A stretch of DNA of 64,000 nucleotides. It comes from Notospermus geniculatus. Lineage: Eukaryota; Nemertea; Pilidiophora; Heteronemertea; Lineidae. Of this stretch, positions 1-12,354 are shown piece by piece (positions within the stretch are counted from its first letter, which is position 1; each line of letters opens with the position of its first letter). The notes under the pieces are model-generated. The model was not told the DNA's origin and ran no database searches. It was given only the letters and a program-made list of their open reading frames with translations. The stretch covers positions 132,418 through 196,417 of the forward strand of contig NMRB01000778.1 of assembly GCA_002633025.1 (NCBI GenBank), in the 5' to 3' direction. The translations under genes and the position numbers were made by a program.

Positions 1-149
1 CCCCGACGCCGTAAACTCCACGATTCCTTTCGTACTCAATGTGCAAAGGGGCCTGGATGGTTCGGTGAACTGATTACGCGTACAGGGTGGGTTTGCTTCA
101 TTTCCTTTGTATGTCTTTATCTCACTCACTCCTGACTTTTGATTTCCAG

Positions 150-221
150 CTTGAAAAACGGATGAACGAGATGAAAATGAACAGTGCCAACCGACCAGGA
201 TCTGGTAACAGACCTTGCTCG
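150..221 (+). CDS. Orphan internal coding exon, 24 codons, phase 0-0
   Basis: A pyrimidine-rich acceptor (gatttccag) ends at 149 and a strong donor (gtaagt) starts at 222, enclosing 24 open codons. The encoded stretch runs from LEKRMNEMKMNS into a Gly/Pro/Arg/Ser-rich tail ending NRPCS: first charged and helical-looking, then disordered. No family is recognised. It is phase 0 at both ends, so it could join the Ser/His-rich exon at 24723, which also needs a phase-0 donor, but the CAP gene lies between them on the same strand. It could equally belong to a gene entering from the left. The splice sites are seen; the connection is inference. Confidence 0.45.
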
Positions 222-274
222 GTAAGTGGACCATTTAGGCTATGCCGAATTTTGGTAATTCATGATACATGACA

Positions 275-418
275 GTAAATATGGAGTTTTCGCAAAGCCC
301 CCGAAACGCCAACGGGAACGCCAAACCCATTGTTCAATGCCTCGAAAAGAGCACCGAACAAAAGGGTACTATAGTAGACGTTCGCGTTTCGGGGGCTTTG
401 CGAAAACTCTGTATTATA
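275..418. mobile_element. Hairpin MITE with ~38-bp terminal inverted repeats
   Basis: The two ends are inverted copies built around the core GAGTTTTCGCAAAGCC followed by CCCGAAACGC. The flanks fit a TA target duplication. It is non-autonomous, with no coding capacity. Opposite-strand ORFs across it translate to similar peptides because of the palindrome. Confidence 0.7.
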
Positions 419-2334
419 GACACTCCGAAAGCTTTCGACCCTATCCGTGTCAGGCCATGGAATGAGCACCGCGGGAGTGCAGCGGCAAAGAGGGGAACCA
501 GCCGATTTTGATCGGATCTGTTTTAGTTCAACATTTTGCCTCCAGATGTCTCGGGCGCGCGTTTGCGAGGCGCAACAGGAATTCGTGCGGTATTTTTTCC
601 GCGCGCAAGCACGAAAAGTACACGTGGCATGATGCACCTTGTAGGTTATCAGAAATGCCACTAGATAAAAAGTCAGTGACTCTTAATACAGGTGAACAGA
701 GCATTCACCACTTATGACAAACTTCGACGAGAAGTAAGAACCGCAATTTCTTGAGGGTGACTCACTCCGTGCGGTGCCCATCCTTGCTGCGGGAACTTGA
801 TTGAGTATTCCCGTCTCCGGGTTCGATTTCCCGAGCGAATTTGGAGCTCACGAAATCAGCTGTCTTCTAGGCCTACAAGGGCATATCAATCACGTGCTAA
901 GTTCATAATTTAGGCCCATGCATCTGTCTCGTAGATTTTTGATATGATGTAAATTTCGATGCCCTATTTGATATTTGACTACGTCGCGCTGCGATTGTTC
1001 CCTTGCCAAGGGACGTTTTCAAGGACACCAAAAGCAATTATAACCCGACACATGGCATAACCAATGGGATGTCAGCTGGCATTTCTGGATTGGAGATTTC
1101 CTTTAAATTGTATAATGATAAGAATGAATCAACCTAACTTTTCATAACATGATGATGGTATCTCCCATCGTAGTGGCTCCGTAGGCATTCATTCGTTCGT
1201 GTAGGTGAAGAGGTCGGATAGCCGGCAGTCACTCCCTACTGTTTGTTGAGACTGGCCACATGCGCCAGACAGTATTGTATAATATATCAGATATTACCCA
1301 TCTGCCCCGTGTATACTTGTGTTGAGGCAGTCAGGAAGCTACTCAACGTATTCAGCTGTTCGACAGAGGACTGGAATCTAGGCGTTGTTGGTTTCGAGCG
1401 CGGAATATTCTCTCGTTGTGATAATAGTTAGCGGATCTACGCAGACGACAGGATGGGTTGCGTGGTTAGTATATTCTGTTTCCTTCAATCGTATCATAAT
1501 CGTATATTTTGTCATTTCATATTTTTCTGAATCATCGCTGCTACATTCTGACCGACCGCGAGCTTGGACTCTATAAAGCGTGTCTCAAAAAACTGTCCCG
1601 CACGATCATTTGGCGAGCGGATAACACTGCCGTTGTCTGTGGGCATTTTTTGTGACGCTGCACATGCGGCCCCGTCTTTTATTGTCTTCTGTGCACAATA
1701 TTTGGTGTTTTGTTGTAATGTAGGAGGAAACCGAAGCTCCTGGACGTTGTGGGCCAATATACCGGAAGAATACTCGCTCTATCCTTGGAGGAATTATACT
1801 GACAGTAGCCTGTAATTGCTCCAAGGTATTCAGACTTGAAATCTATTGAATGCCCTCAGCCAAGACATGAAAAGCGTCCCAAGCAGGCAATTAAACGCGT
1901 ATTGTTTGTTTCGCTGCACTGTTCCCCGGCTGCATATTGGTTTGCGAACAGGAAAATGTCTGGGATGAATAATCGCCATTTTCTTTTTCCATGAGATAAT
2001 TTTGTGATAATGAGGCTGAGTATACTTGTATAGTGTGTTCAGATAAGGCGGATGTAACTTGTTACATAAATAATAGAATGGGTATCTATCATAACTCGCT
2101 TCTTTTCTGTCAAGGGATGTCCTCGTTTGTTCTGCATTCGTTGACAAATGGAGCCGATACGGTTGGGTAAAGGTACGTTTAGCTGACACGCGGAATGCGG
2201 ATTACGGAACGCGGAAGCGGAAAATGCAGTGCATTTTCGTATACAACATATCGTTCCGCCGGGGATTCCGCATCCCTATACCGCATTCCGGATGTCTGGT
2301 AAAAGCAGCTTTAGAAGTGAATCTGGAGTAGGGC

Positions 2335-2385
2335 TGGTAGGGCGGGTCAGTCCTCGGATGGGTGACCGGCCCGAATAGCCAGAGA
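2335..2385 (+). repeat. 5S rRNA-like fragment (possible 5S-derived SINE head)
   Basis: The stretch around TCGGATGGGTGACCGGCC resembles the internal promoter region of 5S rRNA (canonical ..TTGGATGGGTGACCGCC..). The rest of a 120-nt 5S gene is not recognisable, so it is a fragment or SINE head, not a functional 5S gene. Confidence 0.35.
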
Positions 2386-2419
2386 TCGCGATTCAGCCAG
2401 TCTTGATCTTTTCATAGCA

Positions 2420-2515
2420 AAGAAGCAATTCGACTGAGGGTCGAATCAACGACCTCTGGAGCACGAGTCCGATGGTCTGGCACAACGCCACCGTGCACTC
2501 TGAAGTATAAGACCT
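2420..2515 (-). repeat. tRNA-like SINE fragment
   Basis: On the minus strand an A-box-like GGTGGCGTTGTGCC is followed about 35 nt later by a B-box-like GTTGATTCGACC. Pairing of a full cloverleaf was not confirmed, so a SINE relic is favoured over a tRNA gene. Confidence 0.35.
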
Positions 2516-3736
2516 TTTCGTAACTTAGGATGGACACGTAACGCTAGGATTTTGGAACCAATGTTTCAGTCAGAAGATCAATACATTACTTGCACTGTGT
2601 GAGAGCTTTTAAAGTGCCCCCCCTCTGCCATAACGCTGCAAGTCACACCACTCTCGAGGTATACGTTGGCAAAAGACCCTTGAGATAGTTCAGATAGCAA
2701 TGTTCCTGTATTCTGTGCGATTATTTCTGAGAGTATAAAACTATTACTGTAGGCCTACATGTATGTAACGGTAATTAGTGCAATGCACACCTGTTGTTTT
2801 TCTGAGCCTTTCGCTCTTCATGCAAGATCTACATACTGCAGCAAGGCCTTTACTTCACAGAATGCTTATACCTTGGAGGAATTAAGTCCCTGAAAACTAG
2901 AAGTTTGAATGCGTAATATCAGAGGGTGGTGGCCACACAGCCGCCTTTTTTGCCGCGCCTATAGGTGCGTCGCACGTACTGTCGCGACGACAAAAGCGTT
3001 TCCATGCACCAACAGTTTGCAACGGTGCATTATCAAAACATAAATGCAGAGGGGACAGATTTGTGCAATACCATGTAAATATTGAAACTAGGAATTAATT
3101 GATGACCTATAAATTTTCACCCTTGAAATTCCCTGTCCCTGTAATGGCGTCACGAATAGATTAGCATAAATTAGCATGGAATTAGGTGTCCTGAAACATA
3201 CAATACATGTACATGTACTAAATTGAAGGATGCATTTGAGTTGCACGATACTGTACATTCTTGCAAAATCATATCTGTGCCTAACATGTCTGATGGACGG
3301 TTTAAAAGATTTCTAACCACTCGCTACAGTCTGGGAGTCGTCAAAGTTTTAAAAGCTCCCTGATTGAGGATGAACACCGCGTCCGTCAGAACAGTCCTCT
3401 GGTCAAAGTAGGCCTAGGCAGTGTAGTTTGTGGGTGTGATTTTGTAATCACCATAATATATAATCTTGAAACCGCAACAATGATTCGGACAAATGACCTC
3501 TAGTCATATTTGTTTAGCATCCGCTGAATACATAGAACAAGTCGAAGGACTTATCTAAGAATGTCAAGGTATTACCACTTTATCGCAAGGTCAAATTGAA
3601 GGCATTAAACTTTAGGCTTTAATAATCCAACTGAGTCACTGTACGCAGAGATTGTGGTCAGTGAAGGAAAAGCCCCCAGAGCGGTCCCTGCGTTGATCAC
3701 TTGGCTCCCTTTGGATCGAAACCGTTAGCGTCCAAA

Positions 3737-6569
3737 ATGCCCCTCAAGCTGAAAAACCCCTTTAAGAGGAAGAAGAAGAAGACCAAGGCTCCGTCCGGAG
3801 ACGCCCCGGCGGCGGGTGATGCTACGGATTCGGCACCAGCCGCTGCGGCGGAAAGTTCTGTAAGTTGCGTCGATTCGCCATCTGTTATGTTATATTCTTT
3901 CGGATTGTCCTCTCCTCTTGCATCATTTGGGGCAACGGACGATCTATCTCCCCCACCACCGCCATCATCCCTGGGCGCCTTTCGTCTTCTGCTTGGCGAC
4001 CATACGCCATCAGCCAGAGCTCGGGGTCGAAATGGCTTGTCGAAATTGCAGGAACGAAACGACGCAATGCCCTCAGGGAGCGCTCATTATTTGTGAACAC
4101 GAGATAGAAAAGTTCTGCGAAGGCAGCTTTGTAAAATAGGTCACTGATGTGGGGCGATTGTTACCGCCGAAACGAAACGACGTCAAATCTGCAGGGAGCG
4201 TTCCTTATTTTATATACACGGGTTAGAAAGGCGATGATGATGACGGTGTCTGTCGTGGGCTGCTGTGAAATGTCTCATAGCGAGACTCGAAAGCAGGACG
4301 GGAGATGACTTGTAAAGGAGATTGTGCCGTTTCAGGACGCGAGGCGACGAGTTAGATTCTTTGTGTGGTGTGAATACACATCATCATCGGTTGTGACACC
4401 TGTTACCATCTGACAAATAGAATTTGTACTCTCTCCATTTGCTGATGATATACTGTCTTTGCTCTGGGAGAGCGTCAGCTGTTCTCCCATACTGTGAATT
4501 AGAAAATGACCGGACTTTCCCATTGGTGATGTACAATAGGCCTACGTTCTGCGAAAGGCCTAACAGGAATCTAAGACACATTCGTCCTTGTTGTTGAAGA
4601 TGGAAGTGCCTATCGCCTAGTAAGGCCATGCAAGCTGCACCACAATACCTGGCAACATGCCCGCTGGCTTGACGTCTGCCGGTCCGTCCCCGCTCGAACT
4701 CATGGGCACTGATCCTGCTTCTATAGAAACGACTACATCGCGGCCAAATTGGAAATGTCAGTGCCTCCTGTTTGTTATGTAATCACTTGCGTCAGCAAAT
4801 CAAATGCTACTATCAACTAAATATAAGGGTCTTCAAAACATGTGTTGTGTAGATACGTTTCTGGTTGCCATGGTAACCACTTACCGTGTGAAAGGCTGTC
4901 AGGGACCTTCAGCTGTCTCTCATATCTGTCAGACTACATCCTACTTCTGTCAGCGAAATTAGCGTGAAGAAATGGAGGTAACATCCCTTTTTGTCATGTC
5001 ATGCAGACTGATCCTCTGCCCACGTACCGTTCCGGAGCGGTTGCTTGTTCCGTGGGCAAGCAACCAGTCTACTGGTCACTTCTTCCTCTTCCAGGCCGTC
5101 CGGGAATGGATCAAAGACGCTAATATCACCATCATGTGTCGCCTTTCACGAATTTCTCCTGTACACTGTCATTGAGATTGCTATAACCCAGGGGCCGGTT
5201 GCACAAAAGTTAAAAATCACTGTTAGTTTATCTTGGCGTTAACTTATCCCAAAATGTTAGTTTTGTAAGTTGAAACAAAGTTAAGGATTTTAACAGGAAA
5301 AGTTAAATTAACAGACTTCTATATTTTCGACGACTTGTGCAACCGGCCCCAGTTGCTTTAGGTCTTAGGTGCCCGGATGTTCCATCACTCCGACAGTGCT
5401 GCCATCTGTCGGGTGACGATGTCTCTTTTGGAACTTTACAGTATTCCGTTCTGTTCGTTTGGAATCAGGGTCGTTTCTCCATTTTTCGTTTCAGGGCTCA
5501 AAGAGTGGAAGCAATGCGGAATTCATCGACGAGGCCTTATCTGCCCACAACAGATACCGGTCCAAACACGGGGCACCACCCCTAAAACATAATAAAGAGC
5601 TGAGTAAGATTGCTCAGGAATGGGCTGACCATCTTGCCAAGACGGGCCAGTTCAAACACAGCACCAATAAATACAAGGGCAATAACTTGGGAGAGAATAT
5701 CGCGTCGAAGATGAGCAGCTCTGGGGCAGATTACACCGGTAAGGCGGCGCTTCACATGAAAATGTATCCTGAGGTATCAGGGGTCTTAACCTTCGCTCCT
5801 TTACGTCACCGGTGATTGGACGTTACGAATCCCTGATACCCTAAGGATGAAAACGAGGCTCAACGACGCCATCTTGAATATGTTGGCCTACTATGCTGTT
5901 TTCATCTGACGTCGAACTGATGATATTCGCAAGATCTGAAGATTATTTCGTCCACAGCTTATGTATCCAAGGAAATAAGGGATCGGGGGCAGCACCGGCG
6001 TAAAACGTTCCTTTGGTCCCTTGCTTTTTCGCGTCCTTGTCTTGGTTCGAAAGCATCTCTCTTCCAAATGAACTGAATGCTGTTCTATGCTGTTGACAAT
6101 CTGAAACGCGTTTCTTGCAGGTCAAGCCGTGACGGATCAGTGGTACAGCGAGGAAAAGGACTTTGACTACGGGAACCAAGAGAGTATGGGCAAATCAGGT
6201 GAGTTGGGGGTATGAGCGATCCTTTTCAGACGCTCGGTGTAGCGTTGTTCAGACGTGCGGACTAGACGATCTTCCGTAATGATCTACGATTATGCAGATC
6301 CCTGGTGTCCTCTAGAAAATGCCTTGTTCATGCGAAACGTCAGTCGCCGGTTTTGGTGTCTCTCACCTCTTTCGAAACCAGGATAATTTGCTCTTATTTG
6401 TTTGGCGTCATTTTCAGGTCATTTCACCCAGGTTGTTTGGAAAGGTTCCAAAATGGCCGGTTTGGGTAAGGCCTCCAAAAATGGCAAATTCTTCGTGGTG
6501 GCCAATTATTACCCTGCCGGTAATATGCAAAAGAAATTTAAACAGAACGTTGCAAGAGCGAAAAAATAA
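3737..6569 (+). CDS. GAPR-1/GLIPR2-like cytosolic CAP-domain protein, isoform with terminal exon 4
   Basis: Four exons: 3737-3859, 5495-5738, 6121-6198 and 6418-6569 (stop TAA 6567-6569), with phases 0, 1, 1; 198 aa. Exon 1 gives an unusual polybasic head (MPLKLKNPFKRKKKKTK) and an Ala-rich linker, with no signal peptide, so an intracellular location is inferred. The CAP domain spans about 50-198. The CAP cleft ligands are visible: His59 (LSAHNRYR), Glu108 (GENI), Glu133/134 (WYSEEKDF) and His150 (GHFTQVVWK, CAP signature 1), with YYPAGN as signature 2. This intracellular family binds Golgi and autophagy membranes in vertebrates; the known member starts with a myristoylated Gly, which is absent here. 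ATG 3737 was chosen because it opens the frame into the donor; an upstream in-frame TTG is not a likely start. Confidence 0.9.
5192..5349. mobile_element. PIF/Harbinger-like MITE in CAP intron 1 (CAG target duplication)
   Basis: 158 bp with terminal inverted repeats GGGCCGGTTGCACAA, flanked by CAG (5189-5191 and 5350-5352). A 3-bp CWG duplication is known for some Harbinger elements. It is AT-rich inside and non-coding. Confidence 0.75.
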
Positions 6570-7976
6570 TTTTCTGTTTGTAAGGAAGTGATTTTGTCTT
6601 AGCATGGTGTTCACAGCCTGGTCCTTCGTTATCTTGCGAGTCCTTCTTTTCGTTCATTCCTAGCAACAGTTGCTAGGTGACCTTGCTTGACAACCGTAGG
6701 GTTAGTTTGTAATGACGCACCCAAAACATATACCGAAGGACTGGACGTTTATAGTAGTTTTTAGGCAAGGCATGGCATTGTGTTCTGAATAACTAACTTG
6801 GCTTGACTCAGTTCTCCTGCGGGCAAATTGTTGGCCCAGGTAATGTCTCTTGAGCTCTAGCGATCTTACGGCGGACATGGTCAGAGTGTGCGGTGCTGCG
6901 GAGCGAGTTCGTGGGAACACGCATCCCCAGGTTCCCCACCTCGAAATAGGCCCTGGACGGTTTTGCATGCCTTACTAATCATAGACATGTAGGGCCTACT
7001 GGGCCGAAAAAGGTCAATCACCCTACTTACCGGTACTAACAGAATTTGAACAGAATAAGAATGCCAACTAAAGACTTTGAATTGCCTCATTTTTTCCCAT
7101 CAAACGCACGCATTAGCTTGGTTTCTGACGTTTATGTTTCCAAGCGATGCCCCACAAGTTCACGTTCCTACGCAACGTATTTTGGTAACGATACTTTATC
7201 GCCATGTTTATCTCCCATCCCCCGTTGACGGATCATATAAATTAGGAGTTCAGAAAGAGAATACATTTTTTCATAAGACGACGTTTATTTTTTCTCCCAT
7301 ATATTTTCTGGTACATACTGTATGATTCCTTTTTATTGCTAAAAGGGAAGAGAAGGAGAGGTAAGGTCCGAATTGACCAGCGTTTCTTCCCCAGGGTGAT
7401 TTAAAAACAGGAGCTAAAAGAATGGAATTGAATCATGCTGCAGTTGTACCGTCTGGTTCCACTGAGCGACGAAAGATGGCGCTCCGCACTCAGCTCGTCA
7501 GCGCCGTCAGTGGTTGGGAGTGGAACATTTTGGCCAATTTTTCTTGTCAATTTACTGACATTTTCACGAACGGATGAAACGCTTTCCATGTTGTCATCAG
7601 AAGCTTTCACAAAATTTGTTTACGCTGATTCTAAGTTACGTTTCCTTGTCGGCCTACTATGGGGAGTGGGCCTACGTATTTATTGGGGTTAAACACTTGG
7701 CTTCAATTGCACTGTTAGCTGAATTAGTTTCTCACCACTTTGAGAGCGCACGGGAAAACTCTCCGCCAAGGCGGAGTCGTTGAGTTGAAGTCGGCTTTCA
7801 TGGTTTAAAAAAATGGTCTTGTTTGAAAAGCTTTGCTCGACTACGACTACTGCCGTATTTTTAGCTCATTTGCGTAACTTCAGAAGAAGTAATGGACTGT
7901 GGTTTGTCGTCATGGTTGCAGGCGGTGAAGAAACTGAAGCCACCCGTCGCTAAATCTCATCACTTCTCCTTTTCAG

Positions 7977-8125
7977 GTCATTTTACCCAAGTTGTCTGGA
8001 AGGGCTCCCAGGATTTCGGAATCGGAAAGGCCTTCAGCGGAAACAAGTGCTTCGTGTGCGCCAATTACTACCCTGCTGGGAACATGATGCGGAGCTTTAA
8101 GGACAATGTTGGCAGGCCCCATTAA
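7977..8125 (+). CDS. Alternative terminal exon (4') of the CAP gene
   Basis: A second copy of the CAP C-terminal half lies 1.4 kb downstream of exon 4. Its acceptor (ccttttcag) ends at 7976 and the stop is TAA 8123-8125. It has the same phase as exon 4, so exon 3 (donor at 6199) can splice to either, giving 198 or 197 aa. It also begins GHFTQVVWKGS and ends with a NYYPAGNM block, but the middle and tail differ: CFVCANYY with two Cys in place of FFVVANYY, and a GRPH terminus in place of the Lys-rich tail. Exon 4 is closer to vertebrate GAPR-1; exon 4' restores the Cys usual in secreted CAP proteins. Mutually exclusive use is inferred; no transcript evidence is available. Confidence 0.85.
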
Positions 8126-8991
8126 ACTGAGGACTCCAAATATCATTTCCGCGGTAGAGGTTGATCATTCCAGAAAAATTTGTAGTTACTTGCAATTGCC
8201 GGCCCCTTGCGTGCTATTTTATACATAGTCCCTATGCTCCAAATGCTAGGCTCCATTACTTTTGAATATTTGCAACGTTTAAAGGTGCGTTTAAATGACA
8301 AAGTCTGGGAACGAGATTGACCTGTCCACCAGGTGGCGACACAGTAAGCGCGTCAGCGCCATCTGCCGTTGGGCTGCAAAGGCAGACTCGTAATCAGGCA
8401 AGCCTTCTCCAAGCATGCGCCGTTATTTTCAATCCTGTCAGCTTTAATTTGTATATAATGCCACCTATGGCTGGAGGAAGAAACTAGAAATAGAGCGTGA
8501 GAGCAGAGCGGGGCTGTCAGTCTCGATCCCAGGTATTGTTACCGTCATTTTTTGCGTTGCCCTTCAAAGGAAGTAGTAAAGCATTGTAATAACGCTTTTT
8601 AATTTTATTATATGGAGATTTTAGTTTATACTTACGCGGCTTACCCGCTAACTACAGTTTTAGGCGCGCTATATTTTACGATTGATTGACCTGTGGAATG
8701 ATTAGCCCCTACCACAAACTGTATAATTCTATCAGGGAGAACATTTACATGTATCATATTTAGTAAGAGACTTTGGAGTTCGATGAAGGACCAACTTTGT
8801 GGGGTTAGGCCAGTACATCATTCCTATGGACGTTAACTGTGTAGTTTCTTACCAGCTGCAGTAGACGGCGGCACGTGGATGACCCTTCGCCTAAGACCAG
8901 GGGAAAGGTGCGCGATTTCAGCTGAAACTGCACATCTTCGTTAGTCCATTGGCATCAAGAGCGAGTCCCAGATATATAGACCATCCTCCTA

Positions 8992-9080
8992 AGGTAATCA
9001 GTGGTTCTCAGCGGTCGCTCCCTGTGCAACCGCGCACAAACGTTGGCGGCCTATGCGCGCCAAAAATCACTGATTACCTC
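8992..9080. mobile_element. Short MITE, ends AGGTAATCAGTG
   Basis: Inverted ends AGGTAATCAGTG and CACTGATTACCT bracket about 65 bp of GC-rich sequence. No clear target duplication was seen. It sits 6 bp from the next inverted-repeat element. Confidence 0.5.
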
Positions 9081-9085
9081 AGGGT

Positions 9086-9260
9086 GCAATAGGAGCTGTC
9101 AGCGAGTTGACCACTAGGTGTCACTACAGCCCAATTCAATGCATCTAGCGGACCCAGTCATTATCGATCGAGCAGCAATCACGTAGATTTTCCTGTACAT
9201 TGGTCCGCTAAGACTTTGCTGCCATCTGTTGGCAATATGCGCGGCTGACTGCTCCTATTG
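9086..9260. mobile_element. Short MITE, ends CAATAGGAGC
   Basis: CAATAGGAGCTGTCAGCG at the left end pairs with CGCGGCTGACTGCTCCTATTG at the right end, with a few mismatches. Non-coding, about 175 bp. Confidence 0.55.
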
Positions 9261-11059
9261 AAACCACGCCTATCGGCTTCAAGATGGGTAGAAAGACTTT
9301 TGTGACTGGCCAACACTTGGTTGGTGATCCAGGCATTGGCATGTTCCACTATTCAGGTACTTGTTTCATCATACTATTGTAGATATTTATCTACTTGTTG
9401 CCGAGATATGTTAATATTTTAGATGTTGATGTTACTGCGTCAGACGTTATCCTTATCTCACATTCACTGAGGAGGTGATTTTACCGGTAAAGTTTGTGTT
9501 AGATCGGTATTCTTTGTACATTTGGTGTCTGCAAGTCCGTCGTGTACACTACCTTGTTACCATGGTTACGTCTGTTATCACTAGTTCATGATCACAAACT
9601 AGGGCCTAGTATTCGATTGATCAGCCCGGTACGATACCGAACTTTAATTTTTGGAATCATTGCGGATCTGTCATTGGCGAAGTCTTGTAGAATGTATATA
9701 CAATGTATATGTAGCATAATTGTGGTGAGAGGTTGCATCCCTGTAGGACTCCTGACGTCAAAAATAACGTAAAGCGACTTCACGAAACCTTGGCTCCTCA
9801 CTACTGTCTCCAGTTACATATATTTCTAAACTCGGTGACTGTCGGTAAAAATAGGGCCGCTGGTCTCCTGGAATAGGGGCCCTATCATTCGGACAGTATC
9901 CACGGAGAGGCCAACATGTTATGCAAAACAAGCGACAATCATACTACGCAGGGGCGGGTCGGACACAGCTCCCTATTATATCTGAATCTAAATTCTAAGT
10001 CATCATGATGCATCATAGCAAGTTAATATCTTGATTATTCATTACCGTTCTTAGCTTTTTTTCTGCGGTGGAACCCCAGTAGGGCCTACTCGGAGACAGG
10101 ACTGCACTTGACATAGTGCGCTATGCTAGGATTTCTCGGCAGGCGTACTCGTGTACCGGTGTGGATGGAGTGGTTATCCGCTGGACAATGGTTCGGAGAC
10201 CTATGCTGAAGGATAGGCTTGCGATGTTCCTTGCAAGGTCTTAGTCGCTGACATGTTTATTTACCATAGGCGTAGGAGACGTTTCAATTCTTTGTTTGAT
10301 ACAGGCCTACATGTATTACTTCTTTTGACTACCATTCCAACCATACTGGTCCACACGAAGCCTATATTACCCACCCACTGAAATACAAATACTTGTTTTA
10401 AGAACACTTGTTTCACTTTTCACAAGGCCACTACAACGATCATTGACGGATTTGAAAAGGTATCATATTATAATGTGTATGTATTTTACTTCATAATGAG
10501 GGGATATCATGATATCATCAATGTTTTATCACAATGATTCCAATAAATAATCCAGGAGTGCCTTCCAATCCAGTTTCTGTTGGTTTTTGTCGGACGAATG
10601 AAAATTAAGCGGAGCGACATCTCTCGGTGCACCAAGTAGTGCTGTTGTGGATTTTCCTCAATAAATACAACAGATCCCTCGAAAAAACCTTTCTAAGGAC
10701 ATTTTTGTGTGTAACATTTTATACTCAAGTCATCTCAAGTCATTTCAGTGCATCTGTGGTTAAAATTCGGTCTAAAATTGCACGATACCAAAAATCACAC
10801 CTAAGGCGTGAAATGGCTAGCCGTCTCCAGAGATTAGTGTAGCGACCGTCAACCTCGGCCCGAGCGTAACGAATCTCTGGGTACGAGATTGGTAAAGTGT
10901 CACGTGATATAAATAAACAAACGCACATGGCTCAGCGAGGGGGGCGTGGTTTATCCATTGGGAAAACCCGATCTTTTGTGGGGAGTCGGATTCATCAAGG
11001 TTCCTGTTCAACAAGAATTAATTTCTGTTTGACAAGGCCAACAGAAATTTAATCCCTTG

Positions 11060-11265
11060 TTTTTTATTCCGATTTCATAGCGATTTTAATACAAATTTAT
11101 TGCAATTTCATTGTGGTTCTATTGCGATTTCATTGTAATTTTATTGCGATTTCATTTCGACTTAATGCGATCCTATAACGAGATTTTTTCCGATTTTTTG
11201 CAATTTTATTGAGATTTTATTGCGGTTTAATTGCGATTTGATTGCGATTATATTGCGATTTTGTT
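11060..11265. repeat. Degenerate ~11-bp tandem repeat, unit ATTGCGATTTT
   Basis: About eighteen imperfect copies of ATTGCGATTT(T/C), with variants such as ATTGCAATTT and ATTGTGGTTC, run head to tail on the + strand. It is an AT-rich minisatellite with no coding potential. Confidence 0.7.
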
Positions 11266-12279
11266 GCCATTTAAAGGACCACAGTATTTTTTCTTATTGC
11301 CAGTTGTGTGAAACTTGATACTAGACCATCTAGACCATCCTGACTGACTTTACAAGACTGGCTCATCACCAAAGCCAGCCATGCAATAACCGTCACTTTC
11401 CTCAAGTGGCCCAGATAAATATCGTTTCCAGCTAGCCAAATGATTAGAATATCAAAAGCAACTGAATGTGCTGCCAATGCCAGAAGTCAAGAATCGCTAT
11501 GTTAACGAGTTACTAGTATAGTTAGGTTACAGGCATAGGCCTACTTATTCCGATGATTCTCGCTTCGATCAACATCGTTTCTTCGCAGTTGTTTGAGATC
11601 GTTGGGTCTCATTACCACAATGACGTCGACTTTCCCTTTGTGATCATATTGTAATTTGTCCTTCAGTCGAGTTTTGCTGTTCACGATTTGATATATTTGC
11701 TGAAGACGGGGAACGCCCAAACGGAATGTTACAGAGAAGACGACTCTGACGAGGTTGTAAAAGATGGTGAATGCAGGACGTTCTTAAAAGGGCTTCATTT
11801 TAATGATCTTGCAACATCACTCGCTATTTGATGTTTACCCAGACAGGGTAGGCCCCGCGCCCTGGGAGTGGAAGTATAGGCCTACAAAATAAGGAAACCA
11901 CCCTTATCTCTGTCTAAAACGAAAGATTGGGGGTTTGTGACATGAGGCCGCAGATCATCCACGGTAAATCCCGAAAACTCCCGATGGCTTCGACCTTCGG
12001 TATTCGATTTCGCGCGAAGTGTCAGGGTCAAAGGTAAACTACCCCCGCCGAATCGTATGCTAATTGAGGGGCAGTAATCTGCTAGTTATGAGGTTGTGTT
12101 TTTCACGAATAATGTAAAAATCTGCTATAAAGCAGTTAAAATAATCGGCTTCTACTCGTACAAAAAGATAACCAAATAATTATACACACAGAGGCAGCAG
12201 CCCTTTTGATGGGGTATGCTCGATCAAGGCCTATTTGGCATTCGCGGAGCAATACACTCTGTGAAGGACCCTAATCCCC

Positions 12280-12354
12280 AACCTCGTCCCCAGGGCTATA
12301 GTTCGCTCAGACAACCTCTTGTCAGAAAGCGAACGACCCCTGGGAACGAGGTTG
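12280..12354. mobile_element. 75-bp MITE with perfect 10-bp target duplication
   Basis: The ends AACCTCGTCCCCAGGG and CCCTGGGAACGAGGTT form inverted repeats. The element is bracketed by CCTAATCCCC at 12270-12279 and 12355-12364. A 9-10-bp duplication points to a Mutator/MULE-type transposase. It is among the smallest clean insertions in the window. Confidence 0.75.

Larger units (their letters stand above)
222..3736. other. Non-coding stretch upstream of the CAP gene
   Basis: No exon with convincing splice sites or a recognisable domain was found. It holds a hairpin MITE (275-418), a tRNA-like B-box fragment near 815-840, a 5S-rRNA-like patch (2335-2385) and a reversed tRNA-like SINE fragment (about 2420-2515). 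Short ORFs here are random. Confidence 0.6.

Noticed and set aside
9284-9356. Candidate exon starting MGRKTFVTGQHL with a GT donor
   Set aside because: It has a start-like ATG and phase 1 like CAP exon 3, but no similarity to any domain and no compatible downstream exon; too weak to call.
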